Notes: generated from the sequence alone by a model not told the origin. DNA of 48,182 nucleotides from Acidimicrobiales bacterium (GCA_030448245.1 JAUJNH010000002.1:401732-449913); one strand, 5' to 3'. Shown: positions 1 through 10,392, counted from the stretch's first letter. Translations and numbers: made by a program.

Positions 1-584
1 GGCTTGCGGATGGCCGACTGCAGGAGGCACGAGTCGAGGCCGTTGCCCCGGGCGAAGGCATCGGCCCGCCGCTGGGCCGGGTCGCCGCTCTTGGCCACGT
101 CGTTCGCGGCGTCCACGTCGCCCGATCGCACGGCTTGGGCGTAGCGGCGGCCGGCGTCGACGAAGGTGCCCCAGCCGTCGAGCCAGCCCTCGACGAACGG
201 GTCCTGCTCAGCGGCCACCGGCAGGTCCCGCAGGTCGCGGGTCAGGGCGGCGAGCCCGTCGGCGGCTCGCACCGACTGGTCGGCGATCTCGGCAGGCGAC
301 AGGCTCGACTCCCGGCTGGTGTCCTGGGGCCGCAGGGGTGGCAGCGCCTCGCGGCACCGGCTGTTGGCCTGGTCGATGAAGCCCTGGTCGGTGAGGACCT
401 TTGGTCCGGTGGGCGCAGGGCGGGTCAGCCGGTAGCCCAGCACCACGGCCGAGATCAGCACGAACACCCCGATCATCACGACCGGCGGCCACGGGAAGCC
501 CCGCGGCGCCCGCCAGTCCGGCAGCGGCGAGCCCGGAGGCTCCCCGCTCTGGTCGGGGCGGTGAGGCTGGTCGGCCTCAGGCAC
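1..584 (-). CDS. Small single-pass membrane protein, C-terminus beyond window
   Basis: The gene reads from a GTG at 584 and is still open at base 1, so its C-terminus lies outside the window. The first 33 or so residues are proline-rich and polar. One membrane helix follows at about residues 36-52 (VVMIGVFVLISAVVLGY). After that comes an extracytoplasmic, mostly alpha-helical region with two cysteines (in SRCREALPP and DSCLLQ) that could form a disulfide. The start overlaps the stop of the SCP2-domain gene by 8 bases, so the two are probably co-transcribed and translationally coupled. I do not recognise a family and assign no function. The reading frame is supported by typical codon bias and the clean overlap. 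Confidence 0.7.
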   Translation of the reverse strand, partial: MPEADQPHRPDQSGEPPGSPLPDWRAPRGFPWPPVVMIGVFVLISAVVLGYRLTRPAPTGPKVLTDQGFIDQANSRCREALPPLRPQDTSRESSLSPAEIADQSVRAADGLAALTRDLRDLPVAAEQDPFVEGWLDGWGTFVDAGRRYAQAVRSGDVDAANDVAKSGDPAQRRADAFARGNGLDSCLLQSAIRK

Positions 585-954
585 CGGCCGTGCGCTCCCG
601 GACGAGAGCGGCGACGCGGTCCAGCGATCCGACGGTGGCCGCCGCGTCGACCAGGCGCCGGACGTCGCCCCGCACCTTGACCAACCCGGACCGGATGGCG
701 TCGTGGGCCGTCAGCTCACCGCGGTGGATGCGGACCGCGGTGTCCCAGGCCTCGGTGAGCGTGACGACCGCCCGGGGATCGCGTCCGGGGGTGGCCCGGA
801 CGTGGCCCTCGTCCACCTCGAGCACAAAGGCGATCTCGCCCGCTGGTCCGTCGGTCACGACCCGCTGCACGACGACGGCCTGCGGGCCGATCTCGTGGCC
901 CCCGGCTGCGGTCGTCAGCTGCTCGAGCCATGACGCACTGAGGAACGGGAACAC
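577..954 (-). CDS. SCP2 sterol-binding-domain protein
   Basis: This 125-residue protein is a stand-alone SCP2-like domain. The visible features are the central segment GEIAFVLEVDEGHVRATPG, followed by DPRAVVTLTEAWDTAVRIHRGE and a helical C-terminus ending DRVAALVRERTAGA. SCP2 domains form a hydrophobic tunnel that binds lipids or acyl chains; in actinobacteria short stand-alone versions are common and mostly uncharacterised. The start is GTG at 954. It sits downstream of the PH-domain membrane gene and overlaps the next membrane gene by 8 bases, so it probably belongs to a three-gene minus-strand operon. The ligand cannot be deduced. Confidence 0.75.
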   Translation of the reverse strand: MFPFLSASWLEQLTTAAGGHEIGPQAVVVQRVVTDGPAGEIAFVLEVDEGHVRATPGRDPRAVVTLTEAWDTAVRIHRGELTAHDAIRSGLVKVRGDVRRLVDAAATVGSLDRVAALVRERTAGA

Positions 955-1015
955 GGCCTCACTGTTCTACCAGCGCGCATCGGCCTGGCTCCATCGGGCC
1001 TGCGGCCCCGGCCCC

Positions 1016-1420
1016 TCATCTGGGGGCGTGGTCGCGGCTGGCCAGCAGGCGGCGTCGGACCTCGGCTCCCACCGAGGCCGGGTCCTGGTGCCAGTTGTCG
1101 AGCAGCACCACCTCCGCCCCCGTTCGCAGCACCAGCACCGGGCGCTCGGGCGTGCCGAACACCGTCTTCACGTCGTCCCAGTGGTAGCGGGTGGCGTGCG
1201 CCCAGGTGCGCACGGTGACCCCCTCGTCGTCGGCCGTGATGCCCAGGCGGCGAGCCCGGACCGCGGCCAGGACCAGGCCGAGGCAGGCGGCCACGCAGGC
1301 CAGGACGAAGGAGGCGGGCCTGTCTCGCCGCAGGCCGACGAGCGCCAGGAACCCGAACATCCCGGCGCCGAAGACGAAGAACAGCCATTTGCGGCCGGGC
1401 CCGCTGGCATAGGGGCGCAC
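1016..1420 (-). CDS. PH-like-domain membrane protein
   Basis: About 134 residues. I place the start at GTG 1420, because a TATCCT -10 box ends 6 bases before it. The protein opens with two closely spaced membrane helices (WLFFVFGAGMFGFLALVGL and FVLACVAACLGLVLAAV). A small beta-rich domain follows (LGITADDEGVTVRTWAHAT, then YHWDDVKTVFG and VLVLRTGAEVVLLDNWH). This is the layout of actinobacterial bacterial-PH (DUF2581/bPH2-like) membrane proteins. The open frame continues upstream to 1789, but that extension overlaps the divergent gene and lacks protein-like composition. Function unknown; the upstream position in the operon with an SCP2 protein hints at the membrane. Confidence 0.72.
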   Translation of the reverse strand: MRPYASGPGRKWLFFVFGAGMFGFLALVGLRRDRPASFVLACVAACLGLVLAAVRARRLGITADDEGVTVRTWAHATRYHWDDVKTVFGTPERPVLVLRTGAEVVLLDNWHQDPASVGAEVRRRLLASRDHAPR

Positions 1421-1426
1421 GGGTCG

Positions 1427-1432
1427 AGGATA
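1427..1432 (-). promoter_or_regulatory. -10 box TATCCT for leaderless PH-domain gene
   Basis: TATCCT on the minus strand lies 6 bases before the GTG at 1420, so transcription would begin at or next to the start codon. It matches the TAnnnT form used by actinobacterial housekeeping sigma factors. No -35 match is evident. Confidence 0.5.
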
Positions 1433-1481
1433 GGCCGGGAGGCCGCCGGTCTCGCCCCCGGCGGGTGCTAGGACGGGTCCG

Positions 1482-2333
1482 GTGGAGGACCGGCGGCAGC
1501 CAGCGGCGCCCCACCCGGGCGTCGACGCCGCCGACGAGGGCCGGCACCGACCGCCCTCGCCGCCGCCGCCCGGATGGTGCGAGTGGTGGTCGTTCGACGC
1601 CTGCGCCCCCGACGGCTCGCTCGGGCTGTTCGTGCGGCTGGCCCTGCACCCGGCCCTCCGGCGCGGGGCGTACTGGGCCGGGCTGGTCGGGGGCCGCCGG
1701 CCGTACCTCCTCGTCCGCGACGACGACCTCGACCTGCCCACCTGGGCGGCCGGCCTCGAGGTGCGGGGCAGCCTGTGGGCGGCCTGCACCTGCGAGGCCC
1801 CCGGCTCGCACTGGACCCTGGGCCTCGAGTCGTGGGGGGTGTCGTTCGACCGAGGTGACGAGCTCGATGCCTGGGATCGGGAGCGGGGCGGGCGTCAGGG
1901 CCTGGCGCTCGACCTGTCCTTCGAGGACGAGCCCGCCGACGGAGGTGGCCCCTGCCCGCTCGAGCAGGGGTGGTGGCGCGCCGGCCGCCTGTGGGGGGAG
2001 GTGCTGGTCGGCTCGGGCGGCAGCCACGAGGAGCTGGGGGTCGAGGCCTGGCCGGCCGTCCGGCGCCACTGCTGGGGGACGCCCCGTGCCACCGCGTGGT
2101 CCTGGCGCTGGTCCCCGTCCGAGGGGGCGACCCTGTGCGAGCACGGCTCGTCGCTGCCCCGCAACCTCGACGGCCTGCCAAAGGCCGACGGGGCCATGGT
2201 CGCCACCCGCTGGGCCCCTGTCCTGGCCACCGAGCCCGCGGGCTGGCGGGTGGGCCGGGCCCTCGCCCGCTCGCCGGCTCACGAGGTCGGCTGGCTCGAG
2301 TCGTGGTACCCGCCGCCCGGTCCGGCGGGATGA
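1482..2333 (+). CDS. Hypothetical tryptophan-rich actinobacterial protein
   Basis: 283 residues from GTG 1482, which is preceded 7 bases upstream by TAGGAC, an imperfect -10 box. The protein has no signal peptide or membrane helix. It has many tryptophans and acidic residues (GWCEWWSFDA near residue 30, WSWRWSPSEG near residue 208), which suggests a folded beta-rich domain. I do not recognise a named family; it resembles hypothetical proteins of acidimicrobial genomes, but I cannot assign a reaction. Its stop is directly followed by the (CTG)7 run where a truncated MMPL transporter begins, so its C-terminus (WYPPPGPAG) should be checked against homologues in case the junction is artificial. 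Confidence 0.68.
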   Translation: MEDRRQPAAPHPGVDAADEGRHRPPSPPPPGWCEWWSFDACAPDGSLGLFVRLALHPALRRGAYWAGLVGGRRPYLLVRDDDLDLPTWAAGLEVRGSLWAACTCEAPGSHWTLGLESWGVSFDRGDELDAWDRERGGRQGLALDLSFEDEPADGGGPCPLEQGWWRAGRLWGEVLVGSGGSHEELGVEAWPAVRRHCWGTPRATAWSWRWSPSEGATLCEHGSSLPRNLDGLPKADGAMVATRWAPVLATEPAGWRVGRALARSPAHEVGWLESWYPPPGPAG

Positions 2334-3294
2334 GCTGCTGCTGCTGCTGCTGCTGGTCGTCGACCTGAAGGGCGCCGCCGACCGGCAGGGCACGCTCGCC
2401 GGCGTCAGCCAGGCCGTGAAGGCCGCCCCGGGCGTCGCCTTCGTGTCGCCTGAGGTCGTGAACCCCGCCGGTGACACCGCCATCGTCAACGTCTTCCCCA
2501 ACAGCAAGCCCCAGTCCAAGAGCACCGACCAGCTGGTGGAGCGGCTGCGCGACGACGTGCTGCCGCCCGCCCTCGACGCCACCGGTGCCGAGGCGCTGGT
2601 CGGCGGCTTCACGGCCATCTCGATCGACCAGAGCAGCTTCATCACCCAGCGCCTCCCGAGATTCATCGGCGCCGTGGTCCTCCTGTCCTTCCTTCTCCTC
2701 ACCACCGTCTTCCGGTCGCCGCTGGTGGCCCTGAAGGCGGGCGTGATGAACCTGCTGTCGATCGCCGCCGCCTACGGCGTCATGTCCTACGCCGTGCAGG
2801 GCAGCTGGTTGGGGGACCTCCTCAACATCCCCGAGACGCCGATCCCGGCGTTCATCCCGATGATCATGTTCGCCATCCTGTTCGGCCTGTCGATGGACTA
2901 CGAGGTGTTCCTGCTCAGCCGCATCCGCGAGGAGTACCTGCGCAGCGGCGACAACGGAGCGGCCGTCGCCGACGGGCTGGCCATGACCGCCCGGGTGATC
3001 ACCGCCGCCGCCGCGATCATGGTCTTCGTGTTCGGCGTCTTCATCTTCGACCCCAACACCTTCATCAAGCAGATCGGGCTGGGGCTGACCACCGCGGTCC
3101 TCGTCGACGCCACCATCGTCCGCATGGTCCTCGTCCCCGCCACGATGGAGCTGCTGGGCGACGCCAACTGGTGGATGCCCCGCTGGCTCAACCGGATCCT
3201 GCCGAACGTGCACATCGAGGGCGAGGCCGCGGTCCAGAGCAAGCTCACTGACCTGGTCGCCCGGGACGAAGTTGCCCCCGCCGGGGTCGGTTAG
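2332..3294 (+). pseudogene. MMPL/RND-family transporter, C-terminal half only
   Basis: About 320 residues match the second half of an MMPL (RND superfamily) transporter. There is a periplasmic segment (VSPEVVNPAGDTAIVNVFP), then five membrane helices with the conserved motif FGLSMDYEVFLLSRIREEY near 2883-2940 and the terminal block LVDATIVRMVLVPATMELLG. Full-length members have about 700 or more residues with two such halves. Here the N-terminal half is missing. Homology stops at LLLVVDL, exactly at a (CTG)7 repeat that abuts the stop of the preceding unrelated gene. The frame has no ATG; the first possible start, GTG 2416, has no ribosome site and would leave half a pore. I infer a remnant or an assembly join, not a working exporter. 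Confidence 0.75.
2335..2355 (+). repeat. (CTG)7 microsatellite at MMPL junction
   Basis: Seven CTG units in a row start one base after the TGA of the preceding gene. They encode seven leucines in the MMPL frame at the exact point where transporter homology begins. Such a run can promote slippage, recombination or a false assembly join. Confidence 0.85.
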
Positions 3295-3297
3295 GGC

Positions 3298-3303
3298 TAG
3301 AGT
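3298..3303 (+). promoter_or_regulatory. -10 box TAGAGT for leaderless RraB-domain gene
   Basis: TAGAGT ends 8 bases before the GTG at 3312, which fits a leaderless or nearly leaderless transcript. Confidence 0.5.
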
Positions 3304-3311
3304 CCCGCCGC

Positions 3312-3749
3312 GTGATACGCGGACGATCCCCTGCCTACGGAAAGAACTACCGCCGCTTCCCCGACGACGCCGACGGGGACGCCCTCTTCCAGGTCGAGGC
3401 GGCTGGCTCCGACCTCAGCCAGCCCATGGACATCGACTTCGCCGTCCTCGTCCCCGACGAGGCGGCGGGTGACGACGTCGCCGAGGATGCTGAGGCCGCC
3501 GGCTTCACCACCGAGATCGTCTGGGACGAGGACGCCGGCGAGTGGACGGTGTACTGCACCAAGACGATGGTCGCCACCTACGAGGCCGTCCAGACCGCCC
3601 AGGAGGACCTCCGGGCGATCTCGGCCCCCCACGGCGGCGTCCCGGACGGCTGGGAGACGGCGGGCAACGCCCCCGAGGGCGGCGCCACGGCCGAGGAGCG
3701 CCGCGAGATCTCACACAGCGAGAGGCTGGGCGGCCGCGGGGGCTGGTGA
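3312..3749 (+). CDS. RraB-domain protein (RNase E activity regulator-like)
   Basis: 145 residues from GTG 3312. Residues of about 18-115 match the RraB/DUF1260 fold: a helix start DGDALFQVEAAGSDLSQP, the strand DIDFAVLVPDEAAGDDVAED, then EIVWDEDAGEWTVYCTKTMV and the closing HGGVPDGWETAGN. In gammaproteobacteria RraB binds RNase E and inhibits it. Whether the actinobacterial homologue touches RNase E/G is unknown, so the name marks only the domain. The last 30 residues are charged and variable. It runs convergent to sdhB with only 18 bases between the stops. Confidence 0.78.
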   Translation: MIRGRSPAYGKNYRRFPDDADGDALFQVEAAGSDLSQPMDIDFAVLVPDEAAGDDVAEDAEAAGFTTEIVWDEDAGEWTVYCTKTMVATYEAVQTAQEDLRAISAPHGGVPDGWETAGNAPEGGATAEERREISHSERLGGRGGW

Positions 3750-3767
3750 CGGCCTGACGCCCAGCCC

Positions 3768-4543
3768 TTAGCGGGCGCGCCGGCTGGCCCGGCGGACGTC
3801 TGCGTTCATCTGGGCGATCACGTCCATCGGGATCTCCTTCGGGCACGCGGCCGAGCACTCGCCGATGTTCGTGCAGCTGCCGAAGCCCTCGGCGTCCATC
3901 TGGGCCACCATGGCCATCGTCCGGCGGTCACGCTCGGGCTGGCCCTGGGGCAGCGACGCCAGGTGGGTGAGCTTCGAGCCCGTGAACAGCGACGCCGAGG
4001 CGTTGGGGCAGGCCGCCACGCAGGCGCCGCAGCCGATGCAGGCCGCCGCGTCCATGGCCCGGTCCACGTCGTCCTTGGGCACCGGGATGGCGTTGCCGTC
4101 GGGCGGGCTGCCGGTCGGCACCGAGATGAAGCCACCCGCGGCCACGATGCGGTCGAGGGCGCCGCGGTCCACGACCAGGTCCTTGATGACCGGGAACGAC
4201 CCGGCCCGCCACGGCTCGATGAAGATCGTGTCCCCGTCGGCGAACTCCCGCATGTGGAGCTGGCAGACGGTCGTGCCTCGGCGGGGGCCGTGGGCGTAGC
4301 CGTTGACCATCAGGTCGCACGAGCCGCAGATGCCCTCGCGGCAGTCGTGGTCGAAGGCGATCGGGTCGTCGCCCCCGAGGATCAGGTCCTCGTTGACGAC
4401 GTCCAGCATCTCCAGGAAGGACATGTCGGGTGAGACGTTCGGAGCCTCGTAGGTGACCATGCGACCCGGAGTCTTTCGGTCGGCCTGGCGCCAGACCTTG
4501 AGGGTGAGGCGCATGGCGGCCCGGACCTGCCCATCGGCGCCGC

Positions 4544-4547
<4 letters not shown>
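3768..4547 (-). CDS. sdhB: Succinate dehydrogenase/fumarate reductase iron-sulfur subunit
   Basis: 259 residues. Electrons pass from the SdhA flavin through three Fe-S clusters to quinone in the membrane subunit. The plant-type [2Fe-2S] ligands are visible as CREGICGSC (residues 69-77) with a fourth cysteine at 95. The [4Fe-4S]/[3Fe-4S] ligands are in [13 protein letters not shown] and [13 protein letters not shown]. The GTG start at 4547 overlaps the sdhA stop by 4 bases (GTGA), so translation is coupled. An internal ATG (MRLTLKVWR, residue 12) is an alternative start and agrees better with the usual N-terminus of the family. It is the last gene of the sdhCAB operon. Confidence 0.95.
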
Positions 4548-6511
<1,964 letters not shown>

Positions 6512-6526
6512 GAGGTCACCTCTCGT

Positions 6527-6545
6527 CGGCGGCAGGATGCCGCCG
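6527..6545 (-). other. 8-bp hairpin between sdhC and sdhA
   Basis: CGGCGGCA and TGCCGCCG form a perfect stem around a GGA loop in the 76-base sdhC-sdhA gap, 16 bases before the sdhA start. It has no T tract. It could set relative sdhC/sdhAB mRNA levels by processing or partial termination, which is an inference. Confidence 0.45.
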
Positions 6546-6587
6546 TTGGGTGCTCACGCACCTCGAGCCCCGGAGCGGCCAGACAAC

Positions 6588-7325
6588 TCAATACCCGGGG
6601 TTCTTGATGAGCGTGGCGCCGACGATGATGAGGACGTTGCCGCCGAGGATCAGCGCGGCGGTTCCCGTGGCGATGCGGCGGATCAGCTGCTCCCTGCGGG
6701 CCCGGTTGATGCCGAGGGTCTGTGCCGTGGAGTAGATCCCGTGGTAGATGTGCCCGGCCAGGGCGATCATCGCCACCAGGTAGATCGCCCCCATCCAGGG
6801 CCGGTGGTAGAAGGCCTGCAGCACGTTGCCGTAGGGGTCGCCCCGGCGGAACTCGATGTCGGGCGACACCCCCCAGGTGAAGTGGGCGAGGTGGAACAGG
6901 AGGAAGGCCAGGATGGTGACGCCGCCCCACTTCATCATCAGCGACGCCGGGTTGGCCTGGACGTGTGCCGTCTTGGCGTAGCGCTGGGGGCGGGCAGCCC
7001 GGTTGCGCCAGCTGAGGGCGGCGACGAGCACGACGTGGACGACGAACGTCGTGAGCAGCCCGAAGCGCAGGAGCCACAGGAGCACGCTGTGGGGCAGGGC
7101 CGGGGTCCCGAGGTCGCGGAGCCACTCGCCGTAGACGTTGAGCGCGGGCCGGCTGTCACCGTGGCCCTCGGGCCCCATGAACAGCTTCAGGTTGCCGATC
7201 ATGTGGACGAAGACGAAGCCGATCCAGCCCAGCCCGGTGACCGCGACCAGCAGCTTCTTGCCGACGGTGGTGGCCCACAGCCCCCGCTGCCGTGCCCCCC
7301 TGGCCCGTACCGCGGTGGCTGTCAC
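6588..7325 (-). CDS. sdhC: Succinate dehydrogenase type-B cytochrome b subunit
   Basis: 245 residues with five predicted membrane helices, the single-polypeptide anchor of type-B succinate dehydrogenases that bind two hemes b. Visible candidates for heme-ligand histidines are in FVFVHMIGNLK, FVVHVVLV, FLLFHLAHFTWG and GHIYHGIYST. The start is set at GTG 7325 because a TACGCT -10 box lies 7 bases upstream, and the open frame beyond it reads into intergenic sequence. It heads the sdhCAB operon; having this anchor with this SdhA supports menaquinone-linked respiration, as is usual in actinobacteria. Confidence 0.92.
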   Translation of the reverse strand: MTATAVRARGARQRGLWATTVGKKLLVAVTGLGWIGFVFVHMIGNLKLFMGPEGHGDSRPALNVYGEWLRDLGTPALPHSVLLWLLRFGLLTTFVVHVVLVAALSWRNRAARPQRYAKTAHVQANPASLMMKWGGVTILAFLLFHLAHFTWGVSPDIEFRRGDPYGNVLQAFYHRPWMGAIYLVAMIALAGHIYHGIYSTAQTLGINRARREQLIRRIATGTAALILGGNVLIIVGATLIKNPGY

Positions 7326-7332
7326 GGGACGA

Positions 7333-7338
7333 AGCGTA
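7333..7338 (-). promoter_or_regulatory. -10 box TACGCT for leaderless sdhCAB
   Basis: TACGCT on the minus strand ends 7 bases before the sdhC GTG. It gives the sdh operon its own promoter, separate from the upstream GH2-like gene on the same strand. Confidence 0.55.
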
Positions 7339-7365
7339 TGGCCGCCACCGGGCAAGGATGCGCCC

Positions 7366-9492
7366 CTACGGGGAAGGGACGATCCGGGAGCGGTAGGCGG
7401 CGGACGCGGTGGCCGGCCCGGAGAGGTCCAGGTCGAGGCCGAGCGAGCCCGGGGCGTCGGGCACCTCGAACGACAGCGTGCCCACCCTGGCCGCGGCGTC
7501 GGACGGCACGTCACCGCCGAAGGTCCAGCGGTGGCTGCCGCCGGGCCAGGTGAGCTGGGCGTGGACGGTGCACGCCGGCAGGGGGTGGCGCAGGTCCGAG
7601 ACGACGTGGACGTCGAGCGCCACGGCCGCGCCGGGTGCGTAGGAGGGCGCCAGCCGGTCGGCGGTGACGATCACGGGGGCGCAGGCTGCCCGCAGGGCGG
7701 CGAGACCCGGCTTGGGGACCCGTTCGTGGTCCAGCACCGACCACGAGACGGCCGGGTGGGCGTCGACCAGGCTGTGCTGGCAGAACCCGCCGGTGGGCCG
7801 GTACTTGCGGCGCCGCAGCTCTTCGACGTGGTGACGGAGCAGCGTGGCCTGGTGCTCCTGGGTGGCGGCCCGCCACGACTCGAAGGTGGAGAAGTCGGCC
7901 GGTGGCACCCGCTGGTCGAACACGGCCTTCTGGAGCCCGTGGTTGCGGCCGAGTCGCTCCCAGTCGAGGTCGGGCCACCGCTCGGGCTCCATCCACCCGG
8001 CCGTCTCGGGGACGGCTTGGGCCCCAAAGGCGCCGACGAACCGGCCCAGGGCCGGGAGGCGGCGCAGCCAGCCCGGCAGGTCGCGCTCGTCGCCGTGGTA
8101 CCAGCCCAGCCAGGCGAAGGTGTCGGTGCCACCGGTCGGGCGGGGGAGCAGGCCCGCGTTGGGCACCACGGGTCGGGTGCCGTCGGCCTTTTCCAGGGCC
8201 TGGCCCAGGGCGGTGTCGAGCACCGACTTGTTCCAGCTGGGCAGCACCTGGTCGCGCAGGTGACGGCGCACCAGCCGGCCCGGGGGCAGCGTGGGGTCGA
8301 GGCCCACCGGGTCGTCGTGGGCGCACCAGACGGCGACGGAAGGGTGGTGGGCCAGGAGGTCGACGGCGGCTTCGGCCTGGTGCACGGCCGGCCCACGCAC
8401 CGACCGGTCGTAGCGCCGCCGCAGCGGGAGGTCCTGCCACAGCAGCAGCCCGGCCTGGTCGGCCGCCTCGTACAGCTCGGGCCGGCTGATGTGGGCGTGC
8501 ACCCGCAGGAGGTCGAGGCCGGCGTCCTGGGCCAGGGCCACGTCCCGCTGGAGGTCGGCCGCCGGCGCCTCGCCGAGGGCCATGCGCGACGGGTCCAGCG
8601 TGGCTCCCTTCACGAACAGCCGCTCGCCGTTCACCTCGAGCGTGAAGTGGTGCATCCGCACCTGGCGCAGGCCAGTGCGGCGGCGGGCGACGTCGGACGG
8701 CGCTCCACCCCCGGCCAGGGCTTCGACCTGGACGTCGACCAGGCTCGGCGCCGCTCGGTCGGGGCTGAGCGCTCTGGGCCACCACAGCGCCGGGTCTCGT
8801 ACCTCCACCTGCCAGCTGAGGGCGTTGGCGCCTGCGGTGAGCTGGGCGGGGTGGCGGTGCTCGACGCCTCCCGGGTCGACCGTGGTGCGCAGCTCGACCT
8901 CGTCCGCTTCCGCGGCGTCGAGGGTGGCGCTGAGCACCAGAAGGGCTCGCGCCGCGGTGGCCTCGGCCGTCCGCACCCGCAGCGAGGCGATGCGGACCGG
9001 ACCGGTCTCCACCAGGCCCACGGGTCGCCAGATCCCCCCTGGGTTCCAGTCGGGGTCGACGAAGCCGGGGTCCTGGAAGGCGCCGGTGAGGTTGCGCTTG
9101 GTGGCCCGCGGGTCCCGCGCCTCCGGATCGCAGGTCACCTCGACGGCGAGGACGTGCTGCTCCCGGTCCCGCAGCTGCTCGGTGACCTCAAAGGCGTGGG
9201 GCAGGAAGTACCCCTCGGTGTCGCCGAGGTACGAGGCGTCGAGCCACACGTCGCTCTGGTAGAAGCAGCCCTCGAGGACCACGAACGAGCGCCGGCCTCC
9301 CGCTGGGCGCGGCGCGTCGAACGTGCGGCGGTGGAGCACCGGCCCGTCGCTCGACGAGAAGGCGGGCGTCGACCGCCAGTGGCCCGGGACGTCGAGGTCG
9401 ACCCAGTCGGCGTCGTCGAAGTCGCTCTCGACGAAGCGGCGGCTCAGCTCCTCGCCGCCGGCGGCGCCCCGCCAGGTGCCGCCCAGGTCCAT
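7366..9492 (-). CDS. Glycoside hydrolase family 2-like protein, catalytic Glu pair missing
   Basis: 708 residues with the GH2/beta-mannosidase plan. There is a jelly-roll sugar-binding domain (about 1-170; VWLDASYLGDTEGYFLPHAFEV), an immunoglobulin-like domain (about 170-285), a TIM barrel (about 285-520; FTLEVNGERLFVKGATLDPS, LLRVHAHI, GLLLWQDLPL) and C-terminal beta domains. In beta-mannosidases the acid/base Glu lies in WCGNNE and the nucleophile in SEFG. Here those sites read WCAHDD (389-394) and GAFGAQ (487-492), so both glutamates are replaced. Either it is a non-hydrolytic sugar-binding paralogue or it uses other residues. There is no signal peptide, so it is probably cytoplasmic. The ATG lies one base after the stop of the upstream membrane gene, so the two are coupled. 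Confidence 0.82.
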   Translation of the reverse strand: MDLGGTWRGAAGGEELSRRFVESDFDDADWVDLDVPGHWRSTPAFSSSDGPVLHRRTFDAPRPAGGRRSFVVLEGCFYQSDVWLDASYLGDTEGYFLPHAFEVTEQLRDREQHVLAVEVTCDPEARDPRATKRNLTGAFQDPGFVDPDWNPGGIWRPVGLVETGPVRIASLRVRTAEATAARALLVLSATLDAAEADEVELRTTVDPGGVEHRHPAQLTAGANALSWQVEVRDPALWWPRALSPDRAAPSLVDVQVEALAGGGAPSDVARRRTGLRQVRMHHFTLEVNGERLFVKGATLDPSRMALGEAPAADLQRDVALAQDAGLDLLRVHAHISRPELYEAADQAGLLLWQDLPLRRRYDRSVRGPAVHQAEAAVDLLAHHPSVAVWCAHDDPVGLDPTLPPGRLVRRHLRDQVLPSWNKSVLDTALGQALEKADGTRPVVPNAGLLPRPTGGTDTFAWLGWYHGDERDLPGWLRRLPALGRFVGAFGAQAVPETAGWMEPERWPDLDWERLGRNHGLQKAVFDQRVPPADFSTFESWRAATQEHQATLLRHHVEELRRRKYRPTGGFCQHSLVDAHPAVSWSVLDHERVPKPGLAALRAACAPVIVTADRLAPSYAPGAAVALDVHVVSDLRHPLPACTVHAQLTWPGGSHRWTFGGDVPSDAAARVGTLSFEVPDAPGSLGLDLDLSGPATASAAYRSRIVPSP

Positions 9493-9493
9493 C

Positions 9494-10330
9494 TCATCCG
9501 TCCAGGGTCGTGGGCCCCTGGAGGAAGGCCCGCTCGATGCGGTACCCGCCGTCCTGGGGCTGGACGGTCAGCTCGAAGGCACCGGGGCCGAACGTGATCT
9601 TCGAAGCCTGGCGCACACCGTCCCTGGTGGTCACCTCAAAGGCGCCCTCGAGCACCAGCTGGCCCGGACCCTTCAGGCTGAGAGGGGCGGGCGGCGTGGC
9701 GACCCGGACCCCGCCCCGGGTCTGGACCGACGCCGGCGTCCCCGGCGTCACCTCGAGGCGGGCCCCGTCCTTGGGGGCGCCGAGCGTGGCGTTGACCGAG
9801 CTCACGGCCACGGTGGAGCCAAAGGCGTACGAGCCGGGGGTCAGGACCCGGGCGGCCCCGTCGAGCAGCCAGCTGGCCCCGCGGGCGTTGAGCTCGACGT
9901 CGACCGGCCCGTTGAAGTCGATCGTGCCCCGCCCTCGGAGGGGCAGGGGCCGGCCGCCGTCCCAGCTGACCGTCGACTTCTTCCCGGCGACCGTGCCACC
10001 GCTGAAGTCGGCCTTGGTGCCGCCGCCCCCGCGGCCAACGGTCAGGGTGATCGGGATCACGAGCGGCGGCGCCTCGACCTTGGTGCCGACGATCTTGGTG
10101 AGGGTGCCGGTGACGTTGGACTGGTCGGCGGCCAGCACCTCGATGACGGTGGTCGCCGGCCCCGGCCCCGCCGTCACCTGGTCACCCTGGCCCACCGGCG
10201 GCGCCCCCGGGGCGGTGATGGCGGCCAGGCCGACGGCGAAGGTCATGACGGCGGCGGCGAAGGCGACCGCGGCCATGACCCACGAACCGATGCGGAAGGC
10301 CCGGCGAGCTGCTTCGGGAGACGCTGACAC
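9494..10330 (-). CDS. Membrane-anchored hypothetical protein
   Basis: 278 residues from GTG 10330, with a GGAAGG ribosome-site-like sequence just upstream. One N-terminal membrane helix (about 17-37, VMAAVAFAAAVMTFAVGLAAI) anchors a long extracytoplasmic beta-rich region with low-complexity glycine stretches, probably a lipid- or wall-facing domain. I do not recognise a family. It is immediately upstream of the GH2-like gene, with one base between stop and start. That suggests a functional link, perhaps glycan binding or presentation at the surface, but this is inference from position only. Confidence 0.7.
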   Translation of the reverse strand: MSASPEAARRAFRIGSWVMAAVAFAAAVMTFAVGLAAITAPGAPPVGQGDQVTAGPGPATTVIEVLAADQSNVTGTLTKIVGTKVEAPPLVIPITLTVGRGGGGTKADFSGGTVAGKKSTVSWDGGRPLPLRGRGTIDFNGPVDVELNARGASWLLDGAARVLTPGSYAFGSTVAVSSVNATLGAPKDGARLEVTPGTPASVQTRGGVRVATPPAPLSLKGPGQLVLEGAFEVTTRDGVRQASKITFGPGAFELTVQPQDGGYRIERAFLQGPTTLDG

Positions 10331-10339
10331 GACCTTCCG

Positions 10340-10345
10340 AGGGTA
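10340..10345 (-). promoter_or_regulatory. -10 box TACCCT for membrane protein/GH2-like operon
   Basis: TACCCT on the minus strand ends 9 bases before the GTG at 10330. It is divergent from the TAGGGT box that serves the AAA ATPase gene. Confidence 0.48.
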
Positions 10346-10380
10346 GACGGCGGCACCTGCCGTAGCGCGTAGGGCGGCGG

Positions 10381-10386
10381 TAGGGT
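10381..10386 (+). promoter_or_regulatory. -10 box TAGGGT for leaderless AAA ATPase gene
   Basis: TAGGGT ends 6 bases before the ATG at 10393, the spacing expected when transcription starts at the A of ATG. Confidence 0.55.
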
Positions 10387-10392
10387 CGCCGC

